DNA of 64,000 bases from Branchiostoma lanceolatum (Eukaryota; Chordata; Leptocardii; Amphioxiformes; Branchiostomatidae): NCBI RefSeq assembly GCF_035083965.1, contig NC_089739.1, positions 5,028,198 to 5,092,197 on the forward strand, written 5' to 3'. The notes beneath the pieces were generated by a model. The model ran no database searches. It saw only the letters and a program-made list of their open reading frames with translations, and was not told the DNA's origin. Position 1 is the stretch's first letter; the number at the start of each line of letters is the position of its first letter. Positions 12,260 to 26,300 of the stretch are shown piece after piece. The position numbers and the translations under genes were made by a program.

Positions 12260-12464
12260 GATACGAACCGCAACCATACCATGCCATGCGTGCCACGCCC
12301 ATATTGACACATTAATTACTAGTCGACTACTAGTTGTATGGTTTAGCCTTTAGGGGGCGTGGTATGGTTGCGGTTCGTATCTTATCTTGTGCCACGCCCA
12401 TATTGACATATAAACTACTAGTCGACTAGTATGGTTTAGCCCTTAGCTATATAGGGGGCGTGGT
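12260..12464. repeat. Nested inverted and direct repeats around a CCACGCCC hairpin
   Basis: A 22-bp perfect inverted repeat (GATACGAACCGCAACCATAC...) has arms at 12260-12281 and 12360-12381. Between and after it, two direct copies (12290-12362, 12389-12464) each begin GTGCCACGCCCATATTGACA and end GGGGGCGTGG, so each is itself a small hairpin element with an ACTAGTCGAC core. Confidence 0.8.
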
Positions 12465-13065
12465 GAAGACAGTTTAGCAACATCATGAAGTGAAGGGAAT
12501 TATAGCATTACTTAAAAAGCAAGCATTTATTTGATAAAGTTATAACAAAGTTTTTTGTCACACCAGAATTCCCTGGCACAAGATAAGATCATCACAAAAC
12601 GTCAGGTATTGTTTGTTCTGCAGCTTTCCAGGTAAATACTTACACAAGCCTTGAGGCACCTTGGATAATAGCAGACGTGCAAATGTGGAAAGAACTGAAT
12701 ATCGATGTGAATCAATCAACATTCTTGCCACCATTTTATGATTTTCTTTTCAGAAAAAGACAATATGAATCTGATAAATGGGAAAGATTAGCAGAGTTTG
12801 AGAAACTCTCATGTGAAAATGTGGCATTACATTTTTTGGTTACGTTAGGAAATAACTTCTTTGCTGACCACAAGTTTCAATTGAAGACATGGCCAGCTGT
12901 GGACTGGCATGGTCAATAGTGGTCAATATCAATTTTCTACTTTTGGTAGAATCAGAGTGCTCCTAATTAGTGACTGCTTATGCTGACTCCCCCCCCCCCC
13001 CCACAATGAATACACAAATGATTATTTACACCAATTAATATCTATATTTTCCCTACAGGTCCACC

Positions 13066-15502
13066 ATGTCGAGCCCGTTGAAAATTGTGCTGTTCCTCGG
13101 CTCCGTTCGAGAAGGTCGGCTGGGCCTGAGAGTCGCCAAGTTCATGGTGAATCAGCTGAAGAAGAGGGGCCACGAGGTTTCATTCTTTGGTGAGTTGAAT
13201 AGCCTCTCCTTATTTGTTCTTCTGTTAGACACTTGAAGCCCTAAGAATATCAATTTGCCAAGGGTGGAAGACTACAATATGTTACTTATTTATCTACTTT
13301 TTAAAAAATACCTCACTTAAGGTTAGACATGCAGGTAGAAAATGATGCAAAATACATACTAAAAAGCATTTAGAGAAAGTATAAGCTAGGCCCAACAAAA
13401 TTAATTTTGTGGATGACATCTTCTTCTAAAGATAAAGGTAGACAAAGCCTTTTTGAGACTGTAGGGACAGCGGGTTGTTATCCACTGTGTCTAGGGCACA
13501 GTATTGGAAGGTGGAGCCCATCCCTCTCCTTCCATTGCCTTTTACCTCCCAAAGTTAGGTACCCATTTTTACACCTGGGTGGAGTGAAGAACATTGTATA
13601 AAGTCACCTCTCCCAAGGACACAACGTCTAGATAGAAATACCAGGAATTGAACCCAGGACCCACCAATTTTGAGTCCTCTAGCGTAGCCAATCAGCTATT
13701 TGTCATCATGATAATCTGAGTGTGCTATTTTTGTCCTGTTTCATCCTGTTCTTAGATCCGGTGGAGATGCCGTTTACCCTTCTCCACAGACCCATCTTCA
13801 TGTACAAAGACAAAGCAGAGATCCCAGCCTGGCTCAAGACAGCTGATGAGCAGGTTTGATGGATTTCAAGTTTATATAAATTTCTTATGCATTGAAATAC
13901 AGGAGGCCAATTATCAAACTTGACCTTCCTTTTCCTAACTCTTCCCACTTATTAGATTTTATGACGATCCATTCAAAGCATCTTGAGTTATCCTGATAAC
14001 AAACAAATGGACGAACAAAAGGTTCGCTGTAGTAGCATAGGAAGACACCAGGAGGCTCAGTCTTGAACTTGATCTTGACACCTACTTGCCTACCAAAAAT
14101 CATGAGCTTCTAGAGTTATCTGTCTACATCTACAGTCACTCCAACATTAGCCTCTACCAGGCCCCACGGATGGCTGGAAAAATAGTAGAAATTGGCCAAA
14201 TAGAGTGAAGTATGCTAAGGGAGTTGGCTATGGAGAGAGGGTCCAATGTGCCATCCACAAATCGCAAACCAGAGGTCGCAAACTGTACCTTCTATTATAG
14301 CGGACTAACTTCTTTGGCCGATTTCCATGATTTTGCCAGTGACCTGTGGAGCCTGGTATAGGCTACTCCAACATAGCCAAACCAAAAATATAATCTTCTA
14401 GCGAATGTTATTATCAATGATAATATCATGCTAGTGTTCCTGATTTTCTGTGTTATCTTGCCAATTTCAACCCCAGATCCGAGCTGCGGATGCCTATGTG
14501 GTGGTGTCTGCGGAGTACAACCATTCCATCCCCCCCGCCCTGTCTAACATGTTGGACCACTTTGGAGGCTCAGCCTATGCCTTCAAACCTTCTGGTATCG
14601 TCACATACTCAGCTGGTGAGTACAGACGGGGTAACACCCAGGTACAGGGTGGCGGACAGGGAGTAGCGCCCCTGCCCTTTGAATTCTTCCCCTCTAGAAT
14701 TATACTTTGAAGTCAACCTGCTCCAAAAAATTACTACTATAAATAAAGAAATAATGATCACCTTCAAATTCATCCTCAAGGTCAGTACGGTGGTATGCGG
14801 GCAGCCATGCAGCTGCGGGCTATGTTAGGGGAGCTGGGAATGCTGAGTGTCTCCAACATATTTGGTGTTCCAGTGGCACAGGTAAGTTCTATACCCCCCT
14901 CCCACACTTTTCAACTCAACATGCATTGACTGGAACTGTTAACTGTAGGGGAATTTAGAATGTCTTTAACCTTCTCCCTGCTGCGTAACCCCATAACCAA
15001 TACACATTCGGTGCCAAAAGGCTAACTTAGCAGGCTAAGGTTAAAATCTTTATGAAGCTCCTGCACTTATAAAAAGATGTTAATCAAAAGCATCTTTTTA
15101 ATTTTCATAATGGTTTGAATTTTGAGACTTGATACAACATTTTCATTTCTTTGATAAAGGAGTTTTTCATTGTTTGAGATAAACAGTTTTTAGCTCATCA
15201 TCTGTTACAGTGTTGTAACCTTCAATGCGTGATAACTTGAGGACAACATTGTCCTCTTTTGATCACAATTTGCTTTAAACTGGTCACAGCTTATAAAAGA
15301 ATCAATGCAGTTGGTTTATCAAATACAAAAGTCAATAATGAAGAAATTTGTCTCTTTTTCCGTGTAACAGAAAAGCCTTTCAGAGGACGGGGAACCGCTC
15401 AACGAACACATGGAGCGCGGTGCCGACCGCCTGATCTCCCAGCTGGACTGGTACGCAAACGCCCTCCGCAACCACCGCAACACTGCTGGGATTCCATCCT
15501 AA
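13066..15502 (+). CDS. NADPH-dependent FMN reductase-like flavoprotein
   Basis: Exons are 13066-13189, 13756-13853, 14477-14615, 14781-14881 and 15371-15502; every phase joins, giving 197 aa, normal for the family. The start has a good context (CCACCATGT) just after an acceptor at 13058, so the 5' UTR is spliced. Residues 12-18 (GSVREGR) form the N-terminal phosphate-binding loop for FMN, and [18 protein letters not shown] (from residue 85) is the diagnostic second flavin-binding segment with the Tyr-Asn pair. These flavodoxin-fold proteins reduce flavin, quinone or azo substrates with NAD(P)H in the cytosol; the substrate cannot be told from sequence. A SINE sits in the first intron and a palindromic MITE in the 3' UTR. 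It is convergent with unc45. Confidence 0.93.
13424..13700 (-). mobile_element. tRNA-derived SINE in FMN reductase intron 1
   Basis: Read on the minus strand, the element has a tRNA-like head with a B-box-like GGGTTCAATTCC near 13635-13655. Its body and a tail close to TCTACCTTTATCTTT match the element at 43085-43372, which shows these are copies of one family. Confidence 0.7.
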
Positions 15503-15526
15503 GCAAAACTGTTTTTCCTTCTCTTT

Positions 15527-15698
15527 AAGCAGAGGAGTGGTTCCGGATGGTTTTTGACGTGTTTTTAGGCGTTTTTGTTAGGCTTTCTACTTTCTACATG
15601 TTTTTTTGTCTCTATAAACCAAAAAACATGACAAAGTAGAAAGCCTAACAAAAACGCCTAAAACACGTCAAAAAACAGCCAGAATCGCTCCTCTGCTT
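15527..15698. repeat. 172-bp palindromic MITE in the 3' UTR
   Basis: The termini AAGCAGAGGAG and CTCCTCTGCTT are inverted, and the arms continue as a long inverted pair (GGCTTTCTACTTTCTACATG and a near complement) around a loop near 15608-15620. It begins 24 bp after the FMN reductase stop codon, so the mature mRNA could form a long hairpin. Confidence 0.88.
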
Positions 15699-16109
15699 GG
15701 AGAGTATGTTTTTCGCAGCTAGCTGTTAACTGCCAATGTGCTTTGATCGTTGAGAAGCTATGGGTGACAATCAGTGATGATATTCAGTTGGTACTTCAGT
15801 CTGTGACTGAACAATATCTGTAGCATATATAAAATTAGACTTTTAGCAAAGTGTTTTGTTTTTTTAGATAATACTGGTAGTTACATTTAATGTTTTTAGC
15901 TACTTTTAATTGTACCTTGTATACTTGTATTTTGGTATATTTGTAACAAGAGTTGTTTGGTTGAGTAGAAACGATGAAATGAACAAGGGTTAAGAACACT
16001 CAAGGAAACTGCCAGAAATTGACTTAAAGCTTTAAGAGTTCATCATATTTTAATCCCAGTAGTCACATTATTATCTATGACTAGTATGAGTGAAATTTAG
16101 TCCTAACTG

Positions 16110-16163
16110 AATAAAAGAACAATATTCATTGCAAATCATGAGATCAGGTGTGACTATTTTATT
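16110..16163. promoter_or_regulatory. Opposed polyadenylation signals of convergent genes
   Basis: AATAAA at 16110-16115 is the first good signal downstream of the FMN reductase stop. TTTATT at 16158-16163 is an AATAAA on the minus strand, downstream of unc45. Their use as real 3' ends is an inference. Confidence 0.45.
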
Positions 16164-16804
16164 TCCTTGTTTGGTTTCTACAGCCAGTAATTCATTAAAA
16201 GGCTTGTCTCCACTCTACTTTAATTTAAAGGCACACACAGTATATAAAGAACATAATAATACATAGTTTACATTTGATTCATGCAAATTACTAGTCATGA
16301 TTGATTTCAAGATGCAACAAAACTGTTGTTGCAATGTCTTTCAAAAGGTAATCATTTCGATTGATGTACACAATCACAATGTAAAGGCATTAGAAAAGGC
16401 ACTGTCTTCATGATTCATACTCTTTAACATAGTTTACTATAAGTATAAATTGCTATTAACAGTTTTCCCTCACTATTTGACTCACTGACATTATTTTACT
16501 TTTAGGCAAAGAACATGTCGGTACTTTGATATTTCCAACTAGTATCATATCAGGTAGAAGATTTTTCTGTGTACCTCCACCTGAAAATGAGATAAAAGTT
16601 TGACACCCCAAACTCCTCAGCCGGGACTTACAATGAATTTCTGAATATACCGAGTCATGTGTTCAATCCGCATAACGTGGCATCAGAAGCTCGTTCCTTG
16701 ACAAAAACTGGAGTTGGACTGTCAAAAACTTGTGTAAGTCCACTTTTCGAGTTGGAAATTACAGTTCAACTCTGCTTCAGAATGATTTCTTCCAAGTTGA
16801 ACAT

Positions 16805-17300
16805 AGACGAGCTGTAATGCTGGATTTGAAGTTCACTGCATTAGTTTGTACAGAAGGTGGGGAGGGAGTGAGGGGGGCTGGATGAAAGTTTGTGGTCTCA
16901 CAGAATTATAAGAGGATCTAGCTCGGAATACGAGCTTGAAGATTCATCAGAAGTCCTGCTCCTTCAGGAAGAGCTTCTGATTCCTCAAAGAACAGTCCTG
17001 GCAGGTTTGATCAAGTCTAGCTGCTTACAAAGTGGATTTGAAATTCACTGTAATTAATAATATATGTACAGAAAGTGGGGAGGGGGGCGGTGTGAGACTT
17101 AGCAAAGCCAAACCATCTAGCTCGTTCAGAAGTTGTGCTTGTTCAGGAAGAGCTTCTGATTCCTCCATTAGTACAGTCTTGGCAGGTTTGATCAGAACAA
17201 AGTCTATAGCTGCTTACAAAGTGGATTTGAAATTCACTGCAATTATGTACAGAAAGTGGGGAGGGGGGCAGTATGTCAGACTTTGCATACTTAGTCAAAC
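16805..17300 (-). repeat. Tandem decayed copies of the unc45 C-terminal coding sequence
   Basis: Beyond the unc45 stop at 17304 the end of the last exon is repeated at spacings of about 190-200 bp, with copies anchored at CTA positions 17116 and 16918 and a partial copy from about 16810. The nearest copy still reads [13 protein letters not shown] against the real [12 protein letters not shown]. The next copy has an in-frame TGA. They probably lie in the 3' UTR. Confidence 0.85.
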
Positions 17301-17303
17301 CAT

Positions 17304-20300
17304 CTAGCTTGCATTCATAAGTTGTGCCTGTTCGGGAAGAGCTTGCTGTTCCTCCAAGTTGCTTGCGGGTTTGATCAGACCGAAGTCCGTAGCGGATTTC
17401 AAAGCGGCGTCCACGCACTTCCTGACCTTCTGTCTCGTTGGGTCAGCGTCGTCCCTGAGCGAGATGCGAACAGCCATGACCACATCCAGGATCTTCGTCT
17501 CTACGATCTGAAATCATAGAATGTGTTAGAATTTTGAAAACTAGTGAAAAAGTTTGTTACAATCAAACCTGTATTGGTGGTGACCTTTGCATAGCAACCA
17601 CCTGACCATAGTGGTCACTTTTTTCCAGTCCCTTAGATTTTCTCATTTTATATTTATAGCAGTCAACTGTAAAATGCAGTCACTGTAACTATGATTCTGA
17701 TCCCACCTGTCCACAAAGACCAGATTTTATCAGTCCACTGAGTGGTCTTCTTGGGCAGTTTTGACTGTACTAAGTAAATTTACCTATTTCATCTGCTTAA
17801 ATGTATTCACTATTATTAGCATTCAAAGTTTACCTAGAAAGTCAAATAGAGACATATAAAAGTTCCCCACCTTGGTAGCGAGTTCCTTGCTGGCCATCAT
17901 CATGTTTGTGATGACCACCATCATGCGATGCTGGATGTCTGGCAGTGGAGAGGCCCCCACCTCACACAGGATGTCTACCCATGACTTCACCTGGGGGAGG
18001 GGGGTAGGAATAAGATTAACAACTTCAAAATAAGGTTTAATTCTTTGTGCCCACAAGCATACTAGTAAATGTCTAGTAAAGGTAAATAGTACCATACTAA
18101 GTCTTATTCTTCTAAAAGAAGTAAAAAAATCAGTATTATTAATGGAATATCTCAATCCCCAAAGATACCTGTGTTCAAAATACATGATTATTAGCCCAAT
18201 TCTTAACCAGTTGGCATGTGTTCAATAGGAAGACAATTTTGGGATGATTTATAATGTGCCCACCTCGTTTGGTATTCTCTCACACATGTCCTTGTCTGTA
18301 GTGAGTTGTGCCAGCGTGCCCGCTGCAGCCTTCACAAGTTCAAAGTCATCCTCCCCACACAGCAACACGATGTACTTCAACCTGTCGTTCCCCGTCGCCT
18401 GGTACTTCTCCAACCACTGGAGATGGGAAACAAACAAACAAACAAACAAAAGTCTGTCAAAGATCTTACACCACAACATTCACATTCATATCAAGCCCAA
18501 TAAGGCAGTTCACAGTTTGAAGTGTGCATGCGCAATGTGATGAGTTGTTGGAAAATTTGTCAAAGTTGAAGGTCCCTGGTAGCACAAAAAGAATGTAAAG
18601 ATGTAAATACAAATGGTTGCTGTCCTTAGGACAGAACGTTAAGTCGTGGTCCACCGTTCATTGTACTCGTCGAAACGAGCTAGGGGAATTTCCCTAGTAC
18701 AATGAACCCATAAATACAAAAATGTACTGTACATGTATGGCATCTGTCTTCTCTGTCACCACCAGTGGAAGAATAGCTCTTCAGTGATCTAAACTGGTTT
18801 GAGATCAGTTCCACTAGAATGTTCACAATGACACAATGTTGGAAAGTCATGGACGCACCTTTTTACTTGAGACCAGGTTGCAGATCAGTTGTATAGCTGC
18901 CCGCTTCAACATGTCATGGTCCTCGAACATGTAGTGTTCAATCAAGGCAAAACCACTGTCCTCAAAGATACGATTCCTAGAAAAAAATACAAATTTTACA
19001 GTTATTCACAGTCTCAGAGTTTGTTTGTTTTGCATAACCAGTAAATCGCCTTTAGATGTCATGTAACACAACAGTTTTGAAGGTACAAGCTACTGTATGT
19101 AAGACCAGACTGTAAGGTTTTATCCATTTAACACCAGGGTAACCCCCTACTCTTTTCAAAAAGTGTGGTGGGATCTTCAACATGCTCGAAGTGTGGCTCT
19201 CCTCATAGTTTTGTATAACACCCTACAAAACAATGGTACTGTCCAAATATTCCCCGAATGTCTACAGTGCACAGACAATCCCATTACTACAGAGGGGTGT
19301 TGCTGTATTTACCTGACACTCTCACTCTGACTGGCTAGGTTGGTCAGCGCCATCAAGGCTTCAAAGTTCTGCAGCGCGGACGCGTCCATGTCAAGCAGCT
19401 TCTTCATTGGTCGAACCATCTCCAATGCCTATATAAGTATAAAAGAAAGGAGTGCACGTCATACAAGGTACTAGTAGGTTTGTTCATACTTATTTAGCAC
19501 CAGAGGTTCTGCTGCAGTACCAAAGTCACACACCAGGGGGCCCAAACGTGACGTTCACCTTCGTCTTCCCAAGATCACACACAAAATACTTTCAAACAAA
19601 ATAATAAATTATCATCACAATCCCATGTTGACCACAAATATCGTGAAACACGAACAAGTACCGGTAAGCAAACAAACACACAGACACGCCAAAAACAAAA
19701 CCTCCATTTTTTAACAATCTTAAGCTGAGCCTCACAGTAATAAATGACAAACGTCTACCACACTGTATAAAGACATGGCTTCACCTTGCTTGCAAACTAT
19801 TTCATTGAGTTAACAATGATAAAACACACTAACCATTATATCCAGTTATCCCCTGAACTTTCTATGGCCATCACTGAGCCACCAACAGATATGCTGATTG
19901 ACTTGCAAATTATAGAAACTGAAAAACCTACCCTCTGTCCAGGAAAGGCGATCTCAGGGTTCGTTGTGATGCCGATCTTAGCTAAGGCCTGGCCTGCAAA
20001 CCATTTCCCCTTGTCCGAACCCTCATTGGCCATAGGGATCAAAACCTGCATTGTAGAAGAGAGTACCTTATATTAGATTCAGTAAAAGAAGTTCACTGGT
20101 TCATGACTATGTAACCGTAAGACTTAAAGTGAAGTAGACATGTTGTAAGGGATAGCATTCGTCATTTCGGATGGTGGCGTAAAGCCGGCGGCCCCGTGTA
20201 TGAGGGAGCTTCAGGCATTAGCCTCAAGCGTCAAACCTCTGTATGTAAAAGAACCAAACACACTTGAGAAGAGTAGGGGTGACCCGGTGTGCTTGGCCAA

Positions 20301-23300
20301 AAACGCCAGCAATAGCAAAGCCGCATTGCACTAACAGAGCTACTTGTAAAAGCGTCAATTGAGGATGACTGCTTTACCCCTTTTTTTTAGACACAGTATT
20401 ATGTTTTCCTTTAGAATATATTTCTGAATATATGAGTCTAATATATAAATATATAATTGTATCATTAGCCAAGGTTGCAAAACAGCCATCAATATCATCT
20501 AATGATAACAGTATGCTTTGTCACCTGTTATGTGCAAAAGATGTGGGGTCGTGTTGCGTAAAGGCAACCTGTTAGGTTATATAGGGTACAGAATCTCCAG
20601 CAAGTTGAAGTTGGCAGCTTAAGAAATAGAGAATAAGAAGAAAGATAAAAAAGGAATAATTTCCGCTGACCTTTGCCCCTCCCTGTGCAACCGTGATTCC
20701 GCGGTGCGCCTCCCGTTCCGTGATGGCGAGGAAGATGCGGGACAGCAGTTCCCTCTCTGCGTTACTCTCGGTCTTGGACAACGCGACCAGACTGACGACC
20801 ACGCCCTCCTTCACCAACTTCTCAATCCTGATGTCAACATGGTCTCTGGAGTCCTGAAATACACGTTAAGATGATATATCTATATTTATCATAAATTATG
20901 ATATAAATTTATCATAAATCATGATATAAATTTATCATAGATTATGATATAGATTTATCATTCATCATATGTTTTTATCATAATCTATGATATAAATTTA
21001 TCATAAATCATGATATGAAATGATAAACAACATTTAAAAAACTGCTATCCACTTAAACCTATTATTGATTATTGCTAAGAAATCCCAAGATACGAGCAAG
21101 TAGTTTCCATCTAAAATGTAAAATTTACATACATGTATTACATTGTGGACATTTTCAAGACAAGTAGCTAACATTCAGTACTAAGGACAGGACCACCAGT
21201 TTTGTTGTAATGTTGATGTTATTCAGCACCAGGGACAACGCCATATATGCTTTCCCCCCTCCTCCAGCATATTTTTTTATTGTTTATTGTATTATGTAAT
21301 TTCTTCTTGTTGTGCAAATAGATAGAATTAGAAGGAAAAAGATAAGAAGAAACCTCACCAGTTTATGTGGCTCGGGGACGTGCTGTTTGGCGAACTTGGC
21401 GAGCTTTTTCATCTCCGGTAGCTCCTCCTCCTTCCCGTACTCGTAACCGTTCACCATGTTGTTCAGGGTGGTGCCGACACCGTACACCACGTTCACGCCG
21501 CCTTCCTGTTGTCATGGCAACACAGCATTGTCAGAATACAGCGTTCACAAAATGTGCATTATCCATTCAACATTTCAAACCTACAGATTAATAGCACACT
21601 GTCACATAGTAGAAGCGATATGTTAAACTTGACATTTGTTGGATTTTCCATATACTTTCATGTACAGTTGTAGAAGACCTTACTGTACTTTTGTTGCGTC
21701 AATAAAGACTGTCCATAACAATACCTTAGCAAGTTCTACAATGGCCCGGATAGTCTGGGGATCATCCACTAAGAACTCCTTGACGTCAGCGTCCATGGTG
21801 AGGTACGCAAGGCCCTCTGCTGCCCAGCGCTGCAAGTCTCTTTCTTTTGAAGTTAGCAGAAACCTGTAACAGAAATGATTACAATGTCTGGATTTTGGAT
21901 CATTTCCTGTAGCAGAGACATATCGCTATACAATAATGACATCTAGCAGGTGCCGTACGTACTGCAGTTTGTTCTTTGCCTGCAACAGAAGAGATTTATA
22001 CTGTAGTACAATGTCTGCATTATAATCATATCCTGTAGCAGACTCATAGGACTATATTCAATAGTGACACCAAGCAGGTGGTGTAGGCACTGCAATATGT
22101 TACACAAGCTATTGCAGTCAGGGTCTGATCTTAGTAAAAAGTCACTAGCAGGTAAACATTTACTAACGGTTCTGTTTCAGCACCTGAGACAGGACCACTA
22201 GTTTTGTTAGTGCACCATTCAGTACCAGGGACAGGTACATGTCTGTACACCAATCTCAAAATTAAAACCAAAGCTATTCAAAAGAATCTAATTGTTCTAA
22301 GCATCATATTCAAACATGAGATATCTGTATATAGCTGGTACGAACGCCCTTCGGCATAGCATACCAGTTTCACAGGCATGCGGCACACCATATGGCCAGG
22401 TCAGGTAAAAATTGACTAATTATGTATTATATAACTGTACTGTTTCTTACTTCCTGCAATGCTTGGCCAGTTTGAGGGTGGAGCCTTCAGCAAAAGCCTT
22501 CCTGGTCCCATCTGAACCATAGATAGAACCCAGCTTACTCAGACCCTTGCAGAGAGACGAAAGGATACAGTTAAGGTATGTTATACTCACAACCTGTTCT
22601 ACTGCAAGGCAGCAAAGCAACAGTGACACCTAGCAGTTTATGGAAGTACTGCAGTACTTCTTAGTGTCTTACATAACATGTCGCTCAACAAGTGACTGCT
22701 AGTATCATTTATCCATCTTAACAAATCCCCAAACCTGTCTCATAGCTGCAAGAAAGCAACACAGCAGTGACACCTTGCAGGTAAAAAAGGTACTGCAGTT
22801 TGAACATTTCCACCCACAACAATCATTTATTCCTTACACCCTGTTGAAAGGGCATTCAAGCGCAATACAAACCATCCGTTTTTTATAGTGCATGAATCCC
22901 TAGACCTGCCTTACAGCAAGGAAGCAATACAGCAGTGACACCTTGCAGGTCGAGTAAGAACTGCAGATATTTTTATCAGCACTACTTACCACCAGTGCGC
23001 GGACTTTAATGGGATCGTCAGCAGACTCGGACTTGTAGATCTGTTTCAGTAGCCCCGCCCCGTGACTCAGAATAAATGTGGAGCGGTTTTTCTTTGACAT
23101 GGCGGCAATCATGGCTTCCACCGCTATCATCTGTCAAAGGATGATAAACAATGGATTTAGAATCGATGCAGGGCAAAAACAGAAGACATTGTATTGAGAA
23201 ATGTTGATTATTAACAGAATCAAATCAAAGAAAATATAGACATATACAATACATAAAATATAGACATATGCAATACATATAGTATGCGCTTTCAAAGTGA

Positions 23301-26300
23301 GGAAATAGCTATAGGTACCTTAACCAAGGGCACAACACTGGGGCCTGCTAGGGATTCGAACACAGAACCTTTAGATTCAAAGGCAACAGCCCTAGCCACA
23401 AGACCACCTTGCCACCTTAACTATACTCATATACTAGAAGATGATGGACCTGTTAGTTAAAATCCTCCCACACCATAAGGTGTATAGGGCGGTGCCCATC
23501 TCCGTTTCATAGCCCTGGGCCACACTGTGGTGCAATCACTGCAGCAGGGGGCTAGTCCACTGGCAGTGGAGTGTGTTTAACTTCCATGCTGTTTCAGAAG
23601 TATGTACCATTTCTATGAAGTCTTTGGTATGACTCAATGCGCCTCTTGTCCAGAGGTGTCCTACCTGGGGCTTGAACCCCGGTCCTTCTGGTCCAAGTAA
23701 TTTGAACCAGATGTGGGGAGAGACAGAAGCGCAGACCACTACACCACATGGACACCCCCAATGGACATGTAAAGATGTTTAAATTTGCATTTCTTACCTG
23801 CATATCAGGTTCCTCCACTGCACACATGGCGATCATGTTATTCATGATAGCCTGGACACCAAGGATGATGTTCCCCACATCAAACGGGCCCTGAAAATAC
23901 ATACAATAATTTCAATTAATCTCCATTAACATCAATCCACTGGGTTTCATAAATCCGCCACTTTAAAAAAAACAGTGAGTTTTAGAGATCTCTAGTGCAT
24001 CACATTATACTGGTGGATGTTGGGTTGAAGATCTGTTTGGACGAATCTTTTCTGGGTGGCAGAATTATGTACCCTGGTGGAATTATCTTTGTAGATGCTA
24101 TAGTTAGAAAAAGACAATAAAGTCGAAACCGGTCGAATACCAGTCTCTGCTGTCAATTTCCCAAGAACTACAAATGATGCTATAGTTAGATTACTTTACA
24201 CACCACAGCCAAAAAGATTTTTCTTTGTGAAAAAAAAGCACCAATAACAGAATTTGTCTTTCTACGAGATTGTGCACAAATTTGAATCACAAACTAGGAT
24301 GCAAAATTTAGCAATGAATGGAAATATTATGATAATGATACTTGCTGTGCGTTAAGTTCTTGGATGCAGAAGAAAAAAAAACAAAAGATAGCAATACAAT
24401 GATTGAAAAGTTGAACATACATGTAAGATGGTAGTCAGGGCTTGGATAGCCTCAAGGTTTGCTACCATGCCTCTCCTTTCTACATCTCCCAGCAAGCCTC
24501 TGGAACAGAACATCAAATACAGCATTTTACAAACTGTGTCATGATTTTTCAAACCACAGTGTCACTGCATTATGAAAACAGTAATATTGCAGACTACAAT
24601 AAAATACAATGACCTGACAATAAAGTTTCTTTACATTCATAAAATCTAAAATGTTTCAAGCAATTCAACTATCAGTTGTTTTATTCTTATAGCAAAGAAA
24701 TAACAGAATGTACTCCAAAGCGCAAGCCCTAGCGAAGTCGCATTGCACCACCACTAGTTACTTGAAAAAGCATCATGCTTAACCTCAAATGAGGATGCCT
24801 TGAAACGAAAAAAAAAAACAACTCCATAGACCTCTCTGCTACACGGAGGCAACTACAAAATTTAAATTACAAGCCTTTTTTAAAGGTTTCACTTACAGAA
24901 TGTTGAGACAAGTACTGTAAATCATCAAACTTTTGCAGTGGTTTTATTTCCGTGGTGACGCAAATTCATGACACAGCAAATATTTCTCCTTTGTATGACT
25001 GCTGTACTACAGAATTGCTTAAAAAATGAATTTAAAACACAGTAAAAGCCTCTTTTTTCCTCCTAACATGAAATAAAAACACCGCAAAAGTGAATGAATC
25101 TACAGTAATTTATGTCTGTGAACTTACTGAACGGTTGATTGGCAGATGTCCTTGTATCTCCGCACGGCCTCGTCGTGGATGGCGTAGTCATCGTAGATAC
25201 GGGTGAGACAGACGGAAATGTGCATTCTGGTTTCGTCGGTCATCGGAAGGCTAGGGTCGGAATCTTTCACGTTTCCGCCAACAACAATCAAGTCCTTCAA
25301 ACCTGTTGAAAAGGCATTCAGGCATACATGTAAAACAAACGATTTATAAGAGTACTGCAGTTTCCACTAACAACAATCAAGTCCTTCAACTCTGCAGCAG
25401 GGACCCCTTGCAGGTCAAAAAAGAACTGCAGTGATTTTCTTCTGCCACCATAAGAAACCACCTGTGGTCGAACTTGGTCTCAAATTGATCAAGTCTTTTG
25501 AAACCAAAATCATACTAATAGAAGTACTCAAAGCCAACTTTCCTAAATTGGGAGGAAAAAATTTTTTCCCTGCTTGATTTTTTTTCAACTTTATTTCACG
25601 TCCATCTAGAAGCGATTTCAGGAAACAATGCATTCAATGACAATGATACATGCAGATTTAACACAAAAACATATTGTAATTGTTTCTTTCACAGTGACTG
25701 TAACTTTATGTTCACTGTTTTCATGTCTGTACCGTGAACTTTTCATCACCGTGAAAAACCTGTTGTAATTATCTATGATTCCTTCACACATCGGTTCTGT
25801 AAAATTCCCTTGGTGCCACCGTGAAGTTAAAGTACAGCGAAAATGTCCATTTTCCTTACAAGATACGTCGTGAAATTTTGCTACCGTGAAGATAAAGTGA
25901 ATTAACGTACCTCCCATGTCGATAAACAGCTCGGAGCAGCCGATGCCATCCTTGTATTTGCTCTGCGCCAGTTTAGTCTTGATGATGATGCCAAGGCCGC
26001 CCTTCTTGGGCACGTTCTTGATGATCAAGTCGATGACGTTGTCGCGCCCGACACCGGAAACTCGTCTGTCCTTCAGCATGACAATTAGCGCCTTCAGTAG
26101 CAGTTCAAGGTCGGCCTCGTTATCTGTTCAAATACAAAAAGATAAGAACAAAAAGTCAATAAGTCTAACTATAGATGTCTTGTGAAAAAGTGTGCCTGAC
26201 TTTTAAGTAAACTTATTATCCATTCATAATAAAATTATCATTTCTATTTTGATTGAATACAATAATGGAGAGAAAATGATACCCAGTCAAAACTACCCAA

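Noticed and set aside
12677-12919. 80-codon frame upstream of the FMN reductase gene
   Set aside because: No family similarity; it lies in the probable 5' UTR intron and its composition matches the AT-rich surroundings.
25618-26079. 153-codon continuous frame taken as a separate small gene
   Set aside because: Its first half is unc45 exon 26123-25911 read on into the intron past a good donor (GTACGT); the rest is intron.
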